The notes under the pieces were generated by a model. The model worked only from the letters and a program-made list of their open reading frames with translations. It had not been told where the DNA came from and made no database searches. Both the position numbers and the translations under genes were made by a program. This document shows positions 39,517 through 48,121 of a stretch of DNA of 64,000 nucleotides, one piece after another. Location of the stretch: NCBI RefSeq assembly GCF_026341515.1, contig NZ_JAPEOK010000001.1, positions 186,001 to 250,000 on the forward strand. Reading direction: 5' to 3'. Positions within the stretch are counted from its first letter, which is position 1. Every line of letters starts with the position of its first letter. Origin of the DNA: Streptomyces sp. NBC_00878. GTDB lineage: Bacteria; Actinomycetota; Actinomycetes; Streptomycetales; Streptomycetaceae.

Positions 39517-40889
39517 GCGGTCACCGCCAGGGCGCCGGGCCCGGGGGTGGCGAAGGGGCGCAGCGGGTTGAGCCGCTCCTCGCCGATGCGGGCGCGCAGT
39601 TCGGGGTCGGTGACGCCGAGTCCGGGTTCGGGGGCCAGGCAGAGTACGCCGACCTTGCCGATGTGCTCGTTGAGCTGGACGAGCCGGGTGGCCTCGCCGA
39701 CCTCGTCGAGGGGATAGAGGGTGGAGAGGGCGGGCATGACGCGGCCCTGGCCGAACAGGCGGGCGCACTCCCACTGTTCGTGGAGGTTGGCGACGTGGCT
39801 GCCGAGGATGCGTTTGAGTTTCATCCACAGGTACCGGTTGTCGTAGCGGTGCCGGTAACCGGTGCTGGAGCCGCAGGTGATGACGGTGCCGCCGCGCCGG
39901 ACGGCGAGGACGGACATGCCGAAGGTGGCCTGGCCGACGTGGTCGACGACGATGTGCGGGTCCTCGCCTGTGGCGTCGCGGATGGCGCGGCCGAGCCTCT
40001 TGCCGTCGGTGATGGCCTGGGCGACCTCGTCGTCGCTGTCGCCGTCCCACTCGCCGAGTCCGAGTTCGCTGCGGTCGATGACGACGTCGCAGCCGAGGGC
40101 CCGCAGGGCCTCGGCCTTGCGGGCGGAGCCGACGACACCGACCGGTGTGCCGCCGCCGTTCTTGACGAACTGCACGGCGTAGGCGCCGGTACCGCCGGTG
40201 GCACCCCAGATGAGGACGATGTCGCCCTGCTTCATCCGGGCGCCCCGGTCGGAGACGAGCATCCGGTAGGAGGTGCCGGCGCAGGCGGGCACGGAGGCGG
40301 CTTCTTCCCACGTCAGATGGGCGGGCTTGGGGATGAGCTGGCTCGCGCGGGCGAGGCAGTAGTGGGCGATGCCGCCGTAGTTGGTCTCGTAGCCCCAGGC
40401 GAGCTGGTGCTCGCCGAGCATGCCGTCGCTCTGGGTGATGGCTTCCTGTTCATCGATGACGGCCGCGTTGACGAGGACGTGGTCGCCGGTCTTCCAGTGG
40501 CGTACGGCGGAGCCGGTGCGGACGACGACACCGGCCGCGTCGGAGCCGAGCACGTGGAAGGGCTGGTCGTGGCGTTCGGCCCAGCCGCCCTGTCTGCCGT
40601 ACGAGCCGAGGAAGCGGAAGGTGGACAGGGGTTCGAAGGTGGCGGACCACACGGTGTTGTAGTTGATCGAGCTGGCCATGACGGCGACGAGAACCTCGTC
40701 GGGCGCGAGCTCGGGCATGGGGACGGGGCCGACCCGGAGGGTCTTGCGTACGTCCTTGTCCGCCACACCCTGGAAGACATCCACGTCCTCGACGCGCAGA
40801 TGCGCTGCCGTGAACTCCTCCGGCAGAGCCGCGCGTTCGAGGTCCTGCGGGCTCGCACCCGCGAGGACCGCATCGGTGACAGAGGCCAT
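39513..40889 (-). CDS. ccr: Crotonyl-CoA carboxylase/reductase (CCR family)
   Basis: 458 aa, ATG at 40889 with AAGGAAGG upstream. Zinc-independent MDR-type reductase with the CCR-specific length and motifs: SSINYNTVWSA (residues 73-83), LAWGYETNYGG, the NADPH site IWGATGGTGAYAVQF, and RILGSHVAN. The Asn, Glu and His positions known to bind CO2 in CCR enzymes are present; the aromatic residue before Glu is Tyr (Phe in some homologues). It reductively carboxylates a 2-enoyl-CoA to ethylmalonyl-CoA or a longer alkylmalonyl-CoA using NADPH and CO2. It is the first gene of a leftward group CCR-KAS III-P450. The obvious consumer is AT7, whose specificity motif is of the alkylmalonyl kind. A primary-metabolism ethylmalonyl-CoA pathway role is less likely, since no mutase or thiolase genes are next to it. 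Confidence 0.95.
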   Translation of the reverse strand: MASVTDAVLAGASPQDLERAALPEEFTAAHLRVEDVDVFQGVADKDVRKTLRVGPVPMPELAPDEVLVAVMASSINYNTVWSATFEPLSTFRFLGSYGRQGGWAERHDQPFHVLGSDAAGVVVRTGSAVRHWKTGDHVLVNAAVIDEQEAITQSDGMLGEHQLAWGYETNYGGIAHYCLARASQLIPKPAHLTWEEAASVPACAGTSYRMLVSDRGARMKQGDIVLIWGATGGTGAYAVQFVKNGGGTPVGVVGSARKAEALRALGCDVVIDRSELGLGEWDGDSDDEVAQAITDGKRLGRAIRDATGEDPHIVVDHVGQATFGMSVLAVRRGGTVITCGSSTGYRHRYDNRYLWMKLKRILGSHVANLHEQWECARLFGQGRVMPALSTLYPLDEVGEATRLVQLNEHIGKVGVLCLAPEPGLGVTDPELRARIGEERLNPLRPFATPGPGALAVTA

Positions 40890-40952
40890 GAATCCCTTCC
40901 TTCGGACAGGGGTTGATCGGTCACGGCTTTGGTTGATGCCCGTCCGCGGATT

Positions 40953-41090
40953 TCACTGTGCGATGGCCGTGCGGTTTTCCCCGCGATATACGACGACTTC
41001 TTCGCCGTCGATGTCGGCGAACTCACCGCCGTGCACGAGGTGTTCGCACACGCCGTGCACGAGGCGTTCACACCCCGCTCCCCTTTGCAT
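40953..41090 (-). CDS. Possible 45-aa protein upstream of CCR
   Basis: Start ATG at 41090 has a good ribosome site (ACAGGAG, 5 bases before ATG) and the frame ends with TGA at 40953, 63 bp before the CCR start. An internal repeat RLVHGVCEHLVHG is visible, from a repeated CTCGTGCACGGC. Third-position GC is high in the downstream half. No family was recognised; an upstream in-frame ATG at 41201 exists without a clear ribosome site. It could also be only leader sequence of the CCR transcript. Confidence 0.3.
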   Translation of the reverse strand: MQRGAGCERLVHGVCEHLVHGGEFADIDGEEVVVYRGENRTAIAQ

Positions 41091-41193
41091 CAATGCTCCT
41101 GTCCCCAAGGCGGAATCTAGGACAGGGAAATCCGCGAATTCATTTCCGAGGGAGACATATTTCCTACCGATGAGGTTTGCAGGGCCACCCGCG

Positions 41194-41237
41194 CCGGACA
41201 ACCCCTATTCACGGGAGTGCCTCCAACAGGGGTGCCC
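41194..41237. promoter_or_regulatory. Candidate operator upstream of CCR group, AGGGGT inverted pair
   Basis: On the minus strand bases 41207-41194 read TAGGGGTTGTCCGG, one base longer than the repeats at 35785-35832. On the plus strand AGGGGTGCCC lies at 41228-41237, so the two AGGGGT elements face each other 21 bp apart. The site is about 300 bp upstream of the CCR start. Shared sequence between the two promoter regions suggests one regulator for both. Confidence 0.4.
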
Positions 41238-41289
41238 TGCCCTCGACCCCAGACATGACGCGTACCGACTGCGCGAGTTCCCGCCGAAC

Positions 41290-41862
41290 TCACGCCGCCG
41301 GTCGGATGCGGATGATGGCGGCCCCGTCAGCGACGCCGACAGTCTGCAGGCTCATTTTGTTGATGACTGCCTTGTCGCCCGGGTGACAGGTCCAAGACGC
41401 GTAGGCGGAGGAGTTCGCCGCCGGGCCGGTGAAACTGGACTCGCACCCACCGTCGCTGGAGAACTCCGGCTGGAGCAGCGGGGCGGCCATCGTGACCGTC
41501 TTGGCGTTGATCCCGGTCACCGCCAACGGGCCGAGGCCGAATCGGGCCGGCAGCGGCACCGTGGCCGAGACGGTCACTCGGATCTCGCAGGTGCCGTCCG
41601 CGCACGCCCGGGAATTGTCACCATCCGCCGGTGGCGCCGGTGGAGGTGTGGGTGACGCGGTGGGGCTCGTGGGAGTGCTGGAGACCGAGGGAGTGGCGGG
41701 GGCCTTGGGCGGGGCCGAAGTCGGCGTGGCGGTGCGGTCGGTGGCCGGCTCGATCGATGAGCACGACGCGACGGCCGCCGTCACGGCCACGGAGAGGAGG
41801 ACGCGGGTGAGCAGGATGCGGGTGAGCAGGCGGGGACGGGTAACTGACGGCGCGTGGGTCAT
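41290..41862 (-). CDS. Putative secreted lipoprotein
   Basis: About 190 aa. Start taken as ATG 41862 (MTHAPSVTRP); a TTG at 41874 is also possible. A basic N-region (RPRLLTRILLTRVLL), a hydrophobic stretch and a lipobox-like AVASC give a lipoprotein signal. A Pro/Thr/Ser-rich linker (residues about 40-85) follows, then a folded domain with Cys pairs (CADGTCEIRV, CESSF, SWTC). No domain family was recognised. Lies just downstream of the membrane-anchored gene ending at 41984, same strand; the role is unknown. It begins the region with no visible link to the polyketide cluster. Confidence 0.65.
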   Translation of the reverse strand: MTHAPSVTRPRLLTRILLTRVLLSVAVTAAVASCSSIEPATDRTATPTSAPPKAPATPSVSSTPTSPTASPTPPPAPPADGDNSRACADGTCEIRVTVSATVPLPARFGLGPLAVTGINAKTVTMAAPLLQPEFSSDGGCESSFTGPAANSSAYASWTCHPGDKAVINKMSLQTVGVADGAAIIRIRPAA

Positions 41863-41983
41863 GCGGGTATTCAACGGGGAGTGTGCAGGGACCGGTCCCG
41901 GCTCCGGATGACCCGGCGGGTTCCCGGGCCGTTGGCGGCAGTGGATCGGTCCTGGTTACCGTGTATGAACGGGGAGTTGAGGC

Positions 41984-42697
41984 TTACTCGATCTCCCGGA
42001 AAGAGGGACCGCCCTGCGCGAGGAAGACCTTTTCGTTCACCCAGCGAGGCGCATCACCGCCGGTATCGAGATACTGGCATTCGTACCCGGTGTCATCGTC
42101 GACCGTGACGGTCTTGAGGGACGGGATCCGGTCGCAGCGCATTTCCTTCGCGCTCTTGTGACGCAGCTCCCAGTACCGGCCGTAGACCGTTTTGGCGAGC
42201 AGCACGCCCGAGTCAGGAGGATAGATCTGGTAGTGGATGAGCTGGACGGGCCCTCCGCCGGCAACGTCTTCGACCCAGACGTCCCACGGCAGTTTCACAC
42301 CCCGGTAGGTGACCGTGCACACCGTCTTCTGCCCGGTCTTCACCATGACCTGGCCGCCCTCGCATCCAGCGCTGACCTTGGCGCGGATTCCCGCCATGAG
42401 GAGAGTCTTCTCCTGCACCTCACCCAGCACCCTCTCGGTGAACGGCGCATCGGAGCCCGGCTTCGGCGGCAGGCCCATCTCCGAACGGCTGGTGTCGGTG
42501 TCCATGAGCTCCGGTTCGGCCGCGCCGACTTCGACCGGCAGCCTTTCGGCCGTCGCGGTGGTGCCGGGAGCGGGGCCGTTGTCCTCGTCGGCTTCCGGCC
42601 AGAACGCCCTCCCAATTCCCAGTACCGCCAGGCACGCGACGACCACCACGAATGCCCGCTCGAAGCGGTTGAGACCATCGAAGTAGCGCGGAATCAC
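41984..42697 (-). CDS. Membrane-anchored extracytoplasmic protein, DUF4333-like
   Basis: 237 aa from GTG 42697 (MIPRYFDGLNRF). One N-terminal transmembrane helix (about residues 14-32) is followed by an outside domain. The segment CEGGQVMVKTGQKTVCTVTYRG with two Cys resembles the DUF4333 fold seen in actinobacterial surface proteins. No catalytic motif is visible. Same strand and neighbourhood as the lipoprotein 121 bp downstream. Confidence 0.65.
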   Translation of the reverse strand: MIPRYFDGLNRFERAFVVVVACLAVLGIGRAFWPEADEDNGPAPGTTATAERLPVEVGAAEPELMDTDTSRSEMGLPPKPGSDAPFTERVLGEVQEKTLLMAGIRAKVSAGCEGGQVMVKTGQKTVCTVTYRGVKLPWDVWVEDVAGGGPVQLIHYQIYPPDSGVLLAKTVYGRYWELRHKSAKEMRCDRIPSLKTVTVDDDTGYECQYLDTGGDAPRWVNEKVFLAQGGPSFREIE

Positions 42698-42751
42698 CGG
42701 CCCAGCCTATGAGTCCGGCCGGGGACCGGTCCCAGCGGCGTTCGGGGACAC

Positions 42752-43831
42752 TCAGTTGTCACGCGACTCGAAGATCTGGTGGATCGCCGCCAGCGGGTAC
42801 GCAGTCTCTCGACTCCCGTTCTGCAGCTTCAAGTAGAAGTCCGTCACGACTGCGGCGAGCGGTGCGTGACGGGCAAGGGCGCTCGTAGCCTCCGGCGGAC
42901 CCACAGAAGGCCCCACCCCTTCGGCGCATGCGCGAATGGCCGCCATCCGTTCCGTCCGCTCGTACCCGTACAGGTCCGTGATCAGCCAGTTCACCAAGTA
43001 GCTGAGCGTGTACGCGCGATCGTACGTTCGATGCCTCTCGTAGAAGTCGACCTCAGCGGGGGTCAAGTCGAAGCTGGACGACAGAGACAGGCCGTAGTCG
43101 GCGAAGTAGAGGCGGCGGCCGTCAGTCAGGATGTTCTGGAAGTGGGCGTCGAAGTGCAGAAGGCCGCGGGCGTTCATGAACGAGGTGCCCGCCTCCAGTT
43201 CCTTCTCCACCAGGGCACAGGCCCGGCCGACCGCCTCGTCACCGGTCCGTACCTGTTCGGTGAGCCACTCGTGCAGGGTCTGCGGGATGTACTCCAGGAA
43301 CAGGACGAGGCTTGCCGGGGACTTACCGATGGCCTCGATACGACGACGTACCTCCGGCGCGCCTCCCCACTTGGCTACGACCCGATCCACGTCTGCCAGC
43401 TCCTCCGGAAGAGCCGGTGCCGGGTCCGGCAGAACCCGCGAGTGATACGTCAGCGGAAACCCCTGGTACTGCCCTGAGAGCACCCAGTTGGTGGTCATGG
43501 TGTGGACGGCGGCCTCCCGCCACGCCCCGAAACCGGGCCCGTCGACTCCGTATTGACAGAAGACAGGCAGTCCGAACACGTTGGCCGTGGACCGGACGTG
43601 TTCAGGTCGAAGCTCCACCTCAGTCACCGGGACCCGCTTCACGAAGACCGGCGTACCTCCGACCTCCAGCAGCGCCGACCTCCCACCGATACCGGAACCG
43701 AGCGGTGCGGCAGAGTCCACGAGCTCGCCCAATTCTCGATCACTGCGCAGGGCCAGGGATGTGGAAACGGCGCTGTAGGCAGCCAACCGCTCGTCGGGCA
43801 GCATCCCAGCACCGTCGGTCATGGCCTGCAT
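42752..43831 (-). CDS. Kinase-fold protein (aminoglycoside phosphotransferase-like)
   Basis: 359 aa. A lone small kinase fold: putative ATP-binding Lys in PVFVKRVPV (about residue 65), catalytic loop LLHFDAHFQNIL with Asp and Asn, and a metal-binding loop FADYGLS in place of DFG. The catalytic residues are therefore all present, unlike in the neighbouring divergent gene. No transmembrane helix. The protein could phosphorylate a small molecule or a protein. It is divergent from the pseudokinase gene across 243 bp, which may mean joint regulation. Confidence 0.75.
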   Translation of the reverse strand: MQAMTDGAGMLPDERLAAYSAVSTSLALRSDRELGELVDSAAPLGSGIGGRSALLEVGGTPVFVKRVPVTEVELRPEHVRSTANVFGLPVFCQYGVDGPGFGAWREAAVHTMTTNWVLSGQYQGFPLTYHSRVLPDPAPALPEELADVDRVVAKWGGAPEVRRRIEAIGKSPASLVLFLEYIPQTLHEWLTEQVRTGDEAVGRACALVEKELEAGTSFMNARGLLHFDAHFQNILTDGRRLYFADYGLSLSSSFDLTPAEVDFYERHRTYDRAYTLSYLVNWLITDLYGYERTERMAAIRACAEGVGPSVGPPEATSALARHAPLAAVVTDFYLKLQNGSRETAYPLAAIHQIFESRDN

Positions 43832-44074
43832 CCGGATGTCTACCTCGCTTCTCGTGGCCGACCACTCGCGCGTCCCGGCGTCCTCAAGTCAACAGCCGCT
43901 GCCGAAGGGCAGCTTGACCGCACCGTACGCGAACGTCGACGCCAAGAAACGACCCGGCCTCGCAGCATCGACACCGCACAACCGAACAGTGCGATCGCGC
44001 ATGATTGAACACTCACCGGCATCGCCTTCGTACTGATGGTCAAGGTGCAAGCCACGTGTCAGTGAAGGATCAGC

Positions 44075-45730
44075 ATGGCAGAAGCGCAGACCTCCACAAC
44101 CGAGTTGATCGCCGGGAGATATCGACCGCTCCAGATCGTGCACCGAGAGGAATTCCGGGTCGGCTGGCACGGTCAGGACATGGCATCCGGCCGATTGGTG
44201 TTCCTGGCGGAAGCCCGGCTTCCCGCGATCCTCCGTGAGGAGACGTCGGGGCAGACCACGGCCCGGGTACTGCGGGAGACCGCGAACTTGGAAGCCTCCG
44301 CGCCTGGCCGGGTGGCCACCGTCCTTGACGTCACCGAGCAGGACGGTCGGCTGTGGACCGTCATGGAACCGATCGATGGCCAGTCCCTGAGTGAACTCCT
44401 CGACCTCAGCGGACCGTTCAACCAGCCCCGGGTGGTCCGTATCGGCCTGGAGATCCTCGATGTGCTCGCGGCCGCGCACCGGTTGGGTGTTATACACGGC
44501 GACCTCGGTCCCGACCAGGTCTTCGTCAAGACGGATGGCAGCGTGGTGGTCACGGGGTTCGGGCTGAGCGGAGCGGACAGGTCCTTGAGGGCGAACGCAC
44601 CCTCGTACGCCTCTCCGGAACAGATCCGCGGTGAGGCGATCGATCCCTCGACGGATCTGTGGGCCCTGGGAGCGCTCCTGCACACCATGGTCGAGGGTCG
44701 TCCGCCCGCTTCGAACCCGGGTTACGTCGAAGGCGTTTCGTTCTCCCCGGAAGGCATCGTGGGAGACCGGACACGGGGAGAAGCGGACAGATCCTGGACG
44801 GGCGAGCTGTCCACCGGTCGACTGCGCCAGACCATTCACGGCCTGCTCCGCGAAGACCCGAGGGAACGGCTCACCGAACCGGTACTGCGCAGGGCGCTGG
44901 CCCGGATGGTCAGCGAGGACTCGGCCGAACCGCCGCACGTGTTCGGGCTGCGCGGCATTTACGGGACCGTGCCGGGGGCGGAACGGATGTGGCGCAGGAA
45001 GCGGCCCATCATCCTCGCGATTGCCTGTTCGGTACTGGCCGTCGTAGCCGTCCCGGTCGTACTCACCGTGAACAGCGGATCGGCCTCGGACGCGTCCGAC
45101 GCAGCCGGCCCGGCAGCCACCGCGTCCGGCTCCGCTGCCGCGCCGGTTCCTGCGCCTCCCACCCAGGTTCGCCCCTCCGCGGACCCGACCGGCGGCGCTT
45201 CGTCCGGAACCTCGGACCCCGCCGTGCCCGCCGTCCCCTCCTCCAGCGTCTCCGCAGAAGCGACGGCGCCGCCCGCCACCAAGCGTTACGTCGCGCCGGA
45301 AGGGTTCTCGGTCGAACTGCCCTCGGGATGGCGGCGCCTCAAGGACACCGGGCGGCCGGACAACGCGTTCAGCGTCACGTTCGGTGCCTCGGGCGACCCA
45401 CGCACACTGAGGATCACCTTCGGCAGCGTCGCCTCATCCGACCCCGTCACCGTCTGGCGCATCGCCGAACCCCAACTGCGGCGCCTCAACCCCGGCTTCG
45501 ACCGCATCGGCGACATCCAGCGAGTGGACCAACCCGGTGGGCGGGCAGCCGACCTGGAATGGTTCGCCAAGGGTGACACCGCCCGCACGCGTACGCTGGC
45601 CCGCGCCCTCCTCGTCGACACCAACCTCGGCTACTCGATCAGGTGGACAACCCCGGCCGCCGACTGGAACGCTCCCGCCAACCAACAAACCCTCGACACC
45701 ATTCTGAACTCCTTTCGCGCTACGCGATGA
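44075..45730 (+). CDS. Membrane Ser/Thr pseudokinase with extracellular sensor-like domain
   Basis: 551 aa, ATG at 44075 with GAAGGA upstream. An N-terminal protein-kinase fold (about 12-300) with HGDLGPDQVFV in place of HRDLKPxN and TGFG in place of DFG; the VAIK Lys position is not a Lys (LVFLAEA). The metal-binding Asp and ATP Lys are thus lost, and the protein is best seen as a pseudokinase. A transmembrane helix (about 310-332, PIILAIACSVLAVVAVPVV) is followed by a long Pro/Ala/Ser/Thr linker and a C-terminal domain outside the cell (FSVELPSGWRRL... typical of PknB-type outer modules). It may act as a scaffold or receptor. Compare the intact kinase-fold neighbour. Confidence 0.8.
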   Translation: MAEAQTSTTELIAGRYRPLQIVHREEFRVGWHGQDMASGRLVFLAEARLPAILREETSGQTTARVLRETANLEASAPGRVATVLDVTEQDGRLWTVMEPIDGQSLSELLDLSGPFNQPRVVRIGLEILDVLAAAHRLGVIHGDLGPDQVFVKTDGSVVVTGFGLSGADRSLRANAPSYASPEQIRGEAIDPSTDLWALGALLHTMVEGRPPASNPGYVEGVSFSPEGIVGDRTRGEADRSWTGELSTGRLRQTIHGLLREDPRERLTEPVLRRALARMVSEDSAEPPHVFGLRGIYGTVPGAERMWRRKRPIILAIACSVLAVVAVPVVLTVNSGSASDASDAAGPAATASGSAAAPVPAPPTQVRPSADPTGGASSGTSDPAVPAVPSSSVSAEATAPPATKRYVAPEGFSVELPSGWRRLKDTGRPDNAFSVTFGASGDPRTLRITFGSVASSDPVTVWRIAEPQLRRLNPGFDRIGDIQRVDQPGGRAADLEWFAKGDTARTRTLARALLVDTNLGYSIRWTTPAADWNAPANQQTLDTILNSFRATR

Positions 45731-45769
45731 ACGGTCAGAAAGCGCCGACTCATGGTCGCGGTACTCGCA

Positions 45770-46465
45770 TCAAGGCGCAGTGAACGCCTCACCCGTCACG
45801 TCGCGTTCCAGGCTTGTGCCCTGGAAGCCGTACGTGCCGATGTCCGCGATTTTGACCAGGACGCAGTAGCGGTCGACCGATTCGAGGGTGTCGGTCAGTT
45901 GGCGATGGTTCCTTTTGAGGAAGTGGATCGCGGCCTGGTTGGCCAGGGAGCTCTGACCGCAGATCAGCACGACGGGGCGGCTCGCCTGGGGTGGTACGAA
46001 CTTGGCCACCAGCGCGTACTCCACCTCGTTCCGACGGAAGGGGTAGCGTCGGCCGCCCACGACGAAGGCCACCGAATCGGGGCCCGGACCGTGCGGCAGG
46101 ATGCTGACACCTGGCAGGTGGGCTGCGAGATGGCCGCCCGTGCGGAGGTTGGCATCACCGAGCGGGCCGCCGACGCAGAACTCGGTGCGGTCGTCGTTAC
46201 TGCCGCGGAAGTCGTCGCTGGACTCTGTGTCGACGTCACAGCCGAGCTGCCCGGCCAGGGTCGCGATCTCGATCATGGCGCGGATCTCCTGGTGCGGCGC
46301 GACCCCCCGTGCGTTGTGCTTGTTGCCGATGACGATGAAACAGCTCTCCCCCGGAACAAGGCCGAAGAAGTCCGCCTTGCCCCGCAGTCGGCGGGCGCGC
46401 TTGCCACGCTCCCAGAGCCAGACGAACCCACCACCGATGAGGCTGGTCACGAGACCGACCAGCAC
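45770..46465 (-). CDS. Membrane-anchored protein of unknown function
   Basis: About 231 aa if it starts at GTG 46465 (MLVGLVTSLIGGGFVWLWERG). The frame stays open to 46672, but the upstream part overlaps the start of a rightward gene and looks noncoding. One N-terminal transmembrane helix, then a soluble domain with motifs GESCFIVIGNKHN, EFCVGGPLGD, RTGGHLAAHLPG and VLICGQSSLANQAA that recur, as I recall, in Streptomyces proteins of unknown role. No catalytic motif recognised. Converges with the pseudokinase gene (39 bp apart). Confidence 0.65.
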   Translation of the reverse strand: MLVGLVTSLIGGGFVWLWERGKRARRLRGKADFFGLVPGESCFIVIGNKHNARGVAPHQEIRAMIEIATLAGQLGCDVDTESSDDFRGSNDDRTEFCVGGPLGDANLRTGGHLAAHLPGVSILPHGPGPDSVAFVVGGRRYPFRRNEVEYALVAKFVPPQASRPVVLICGQSSLANQAAIHFLKRNHRQLTDTLESVDRYCVLVKIADIGTYGFQGTSLERDVTGEAFTAP

Positions 46466-46670
46466 ATTGACGACTACGGAAAAGATCGCCGCCCCCTCGC
46501 GCCCCCACCGCGCACAGTAGCTCTGTGCGCCTCGAACGCTTGATCCTCCACGACGGACCCGGCAGGTGACAACCGGATCCGGCCCGACCGCATGCACACC
46601 CGTCGGCACACCCACCGGCACATGGTCCTCGAACACTGTTCTCAGGCGCCCGATGGTGAAGAGTGTGGGC

Positions 46671-47219
46671 ATGGAGTTCTTCTGCTACCACCGCGATCGG
46701 CCCGGTTCCGTGGCGCTGCGTCACGAGTTGCTGGAGGAGCACTGGTCCTACATGGACCGCTTCGGGAAGGAGATGATCGCCCGCGGTCCCACCCTCACCG
46801 AGGGCGGCGTGCCCACCGGCAGCGTGCACATCGTGGACTTGCCGGACCTTGCCGCCGCCCGCGCGTTCGCCTTCGACGAGCCCGGCTACCAGGCCGGCGT
46901 ATACCGGGACGTGCTGCTGCGCCGGTGGCGCAACATGCTGGGGCGCACCATGTGGGACTTCCCCGGTGGCGCCTCCGATGGCAACCGGTACCTCGTCATC
47001 GGCCTTGGCTCGGGGCAGGGCGCCGACCTCGCCGTGCCGCCCGACCGGGACGAGTTGATCGCGTACGGGCCGCTGCTGTCCGACGACGGCACCACCTGGC
47101 TCGGTACGGCGGTGCTGCTCCGGGCACCGGACCCGGACACGGCACGCGCCGTACTGACCACAGGTGCGTACGCCGACATCGAGGTCCACAACTGGCAGTT
47201 CGGCGGACGGTCGTCCTGA
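46671..47219 (+). CDS. YCII-related domain protein
   Basis: 182 aa from ATG 46671 (MEFFCYHRD); a slightly earlier ATG at 46654 is possible. Two YCII-like halves: the first has RHELLEEHWSYMDRF and GPTLTEGGVPTGSVHIVD with AFAFDEPG, the second RDELIAYGPLLSDDGTTWLGTAVLL. The His/Asp pair of the YCII family can be seen in the first half. These are small ferredoxin-fold proteins, mostly of unknown reaction. No link to the neighbours is visible. Confidence 0.75.
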   Translation: MEFFCYHRDRPGSVALRHELLEEHWSYMDRFGKEMIARGPTLTEGGVPTGSVHIVDLPDLAAARAFAFDEPGYQAGVYRDVLLRRWRNMLGRTMWDFPGGASDGNRYLVIGLGSGQGADLAVPPDRDELIAYGPLLSDDGTTWLGTAVLLRAPDPDTARAVLTTGAYADIEVHNWQFGGRSS

Positions 47220-47365
47220 GTCGTCACGAGTCCTCATGGTGCCGAAGATCGCGAGGCCCCCCGGTAATGCCGTCGCGTCACAAGGGGCCCTCGACACAAG
47301 GGAGTTGGGGCCTCACCATGGTGCCCCATCGTGGTGCCGACGCGTGAGGCACGCCGAATTGGGGG

Positions 47366-48088
47366 GTGGCTGTGGGGTACGAAGGACTGCCGCGCGAGTA
47401 CCGGATGAGACGGGCGCGGATGCACATGTTTCTCTGGGTGATCATCCTGGGCACGCTGAGCCTGTTCCTGCCCATGTGGGCCGCCGACGACTTACCCGCC
47501 TCGTTCCGATACCCCTTCCTCGCGGCGTGGGTGGCTCTCATGGGCTGGCTCTTCTACGCCACCCTGCGCTGCTCCACCACCGTGGACATCAAAGCGATCC
47601 ACGCACGGGGCATGGGCAAGCGCCGACGGCTGGCCTGGGAGGACATTCAGGACATCAAGGCTGAGGCCAACCCGGCCTCTGCGATGCAGAGCGGTGCGGC
47701 CAACGTGCTCGTGCACGCCTACGGCCGGGACGGCTCCAAGGTGCTGCTCCCCTTCGTCGACGATCTTCACGTGAACGTCGAGCGCGAACTCGGGCTGCTG
47801 CTCGAGGCATGGGAGGAACTGCGCGGCGAGGACTGGGCACCCGACCCGCGGGCCGCCGTGCTCATCGACCGGCGCGACGCGCGCCAGGCGGCCCTCATGA
47901 TGGGATTCGCCGCGGTGATGATGGCGTTCATCCCGCTGACCGTACTGATGCTGCTGCCCCTCTTCGTCGACCTGCCGAAGTGGCTGGAGTCGGTCCTGCA
48001 TCCGCTCCTGGTCATGGGCGTCGGAGCACCATTGATCTTCGTGCTGACCGCGATCTCCTCGTACCGCAACCGTCGCCCCAGCGGCTGA
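47366..48088 (+). CDS. Membrane protein with PH-like domain
   Basis: 240 aa, GTG start at 47366 (MAVGYEGLPREYR). Two helices near the N-terminus (about 20-40, 50-68), a PH-like cytoplasmic domain (STTVDIKAIHARGMGKRRRLAWEDIQDIKAE, the usual bacterial PH pattern), then two C-terminal helices (about 175-200, 212-232). No enzyme motif. Function unknown. Confidence 0.7.
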   Translation: MAVGYEGLPREYRMRRARMHMFLWVIILGTLSLFLPMWAADDLPASFRYPFLAAWVALMGWLFYATLRCSTTVDIKAIHARGMGKRRRLAWEDIQDIKAEANPASAMQSGAANVLVHAYGRDGSKVLLPFVDDLHVNVERELGLLLEAWEELRGEDWAPDPRAAVLIDRRDARQAALMMGFAAVMMAFIPLTVLMLLPLFVDLPKWLESVLHPLLVMGVGAPLIFVLTAISSYRNRRPSG

Positions 48089-48121
48089 CGGGACACAGCC
48101 GGAAGCCAGGGGTCGAGCGAC

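Noticed and set aside
36000..41000. Regulator, thioesterase or deoxysugar genes for the cluster
   Set aside because: None found in the window; they must be on the left side if present.
46466..46672. Upstream extension of the minus-strand membrane protein to ATG 46672
   Set aside because: It covers the start of the YCII gene and precedes the transmembrane helix with noncoding-like residues.
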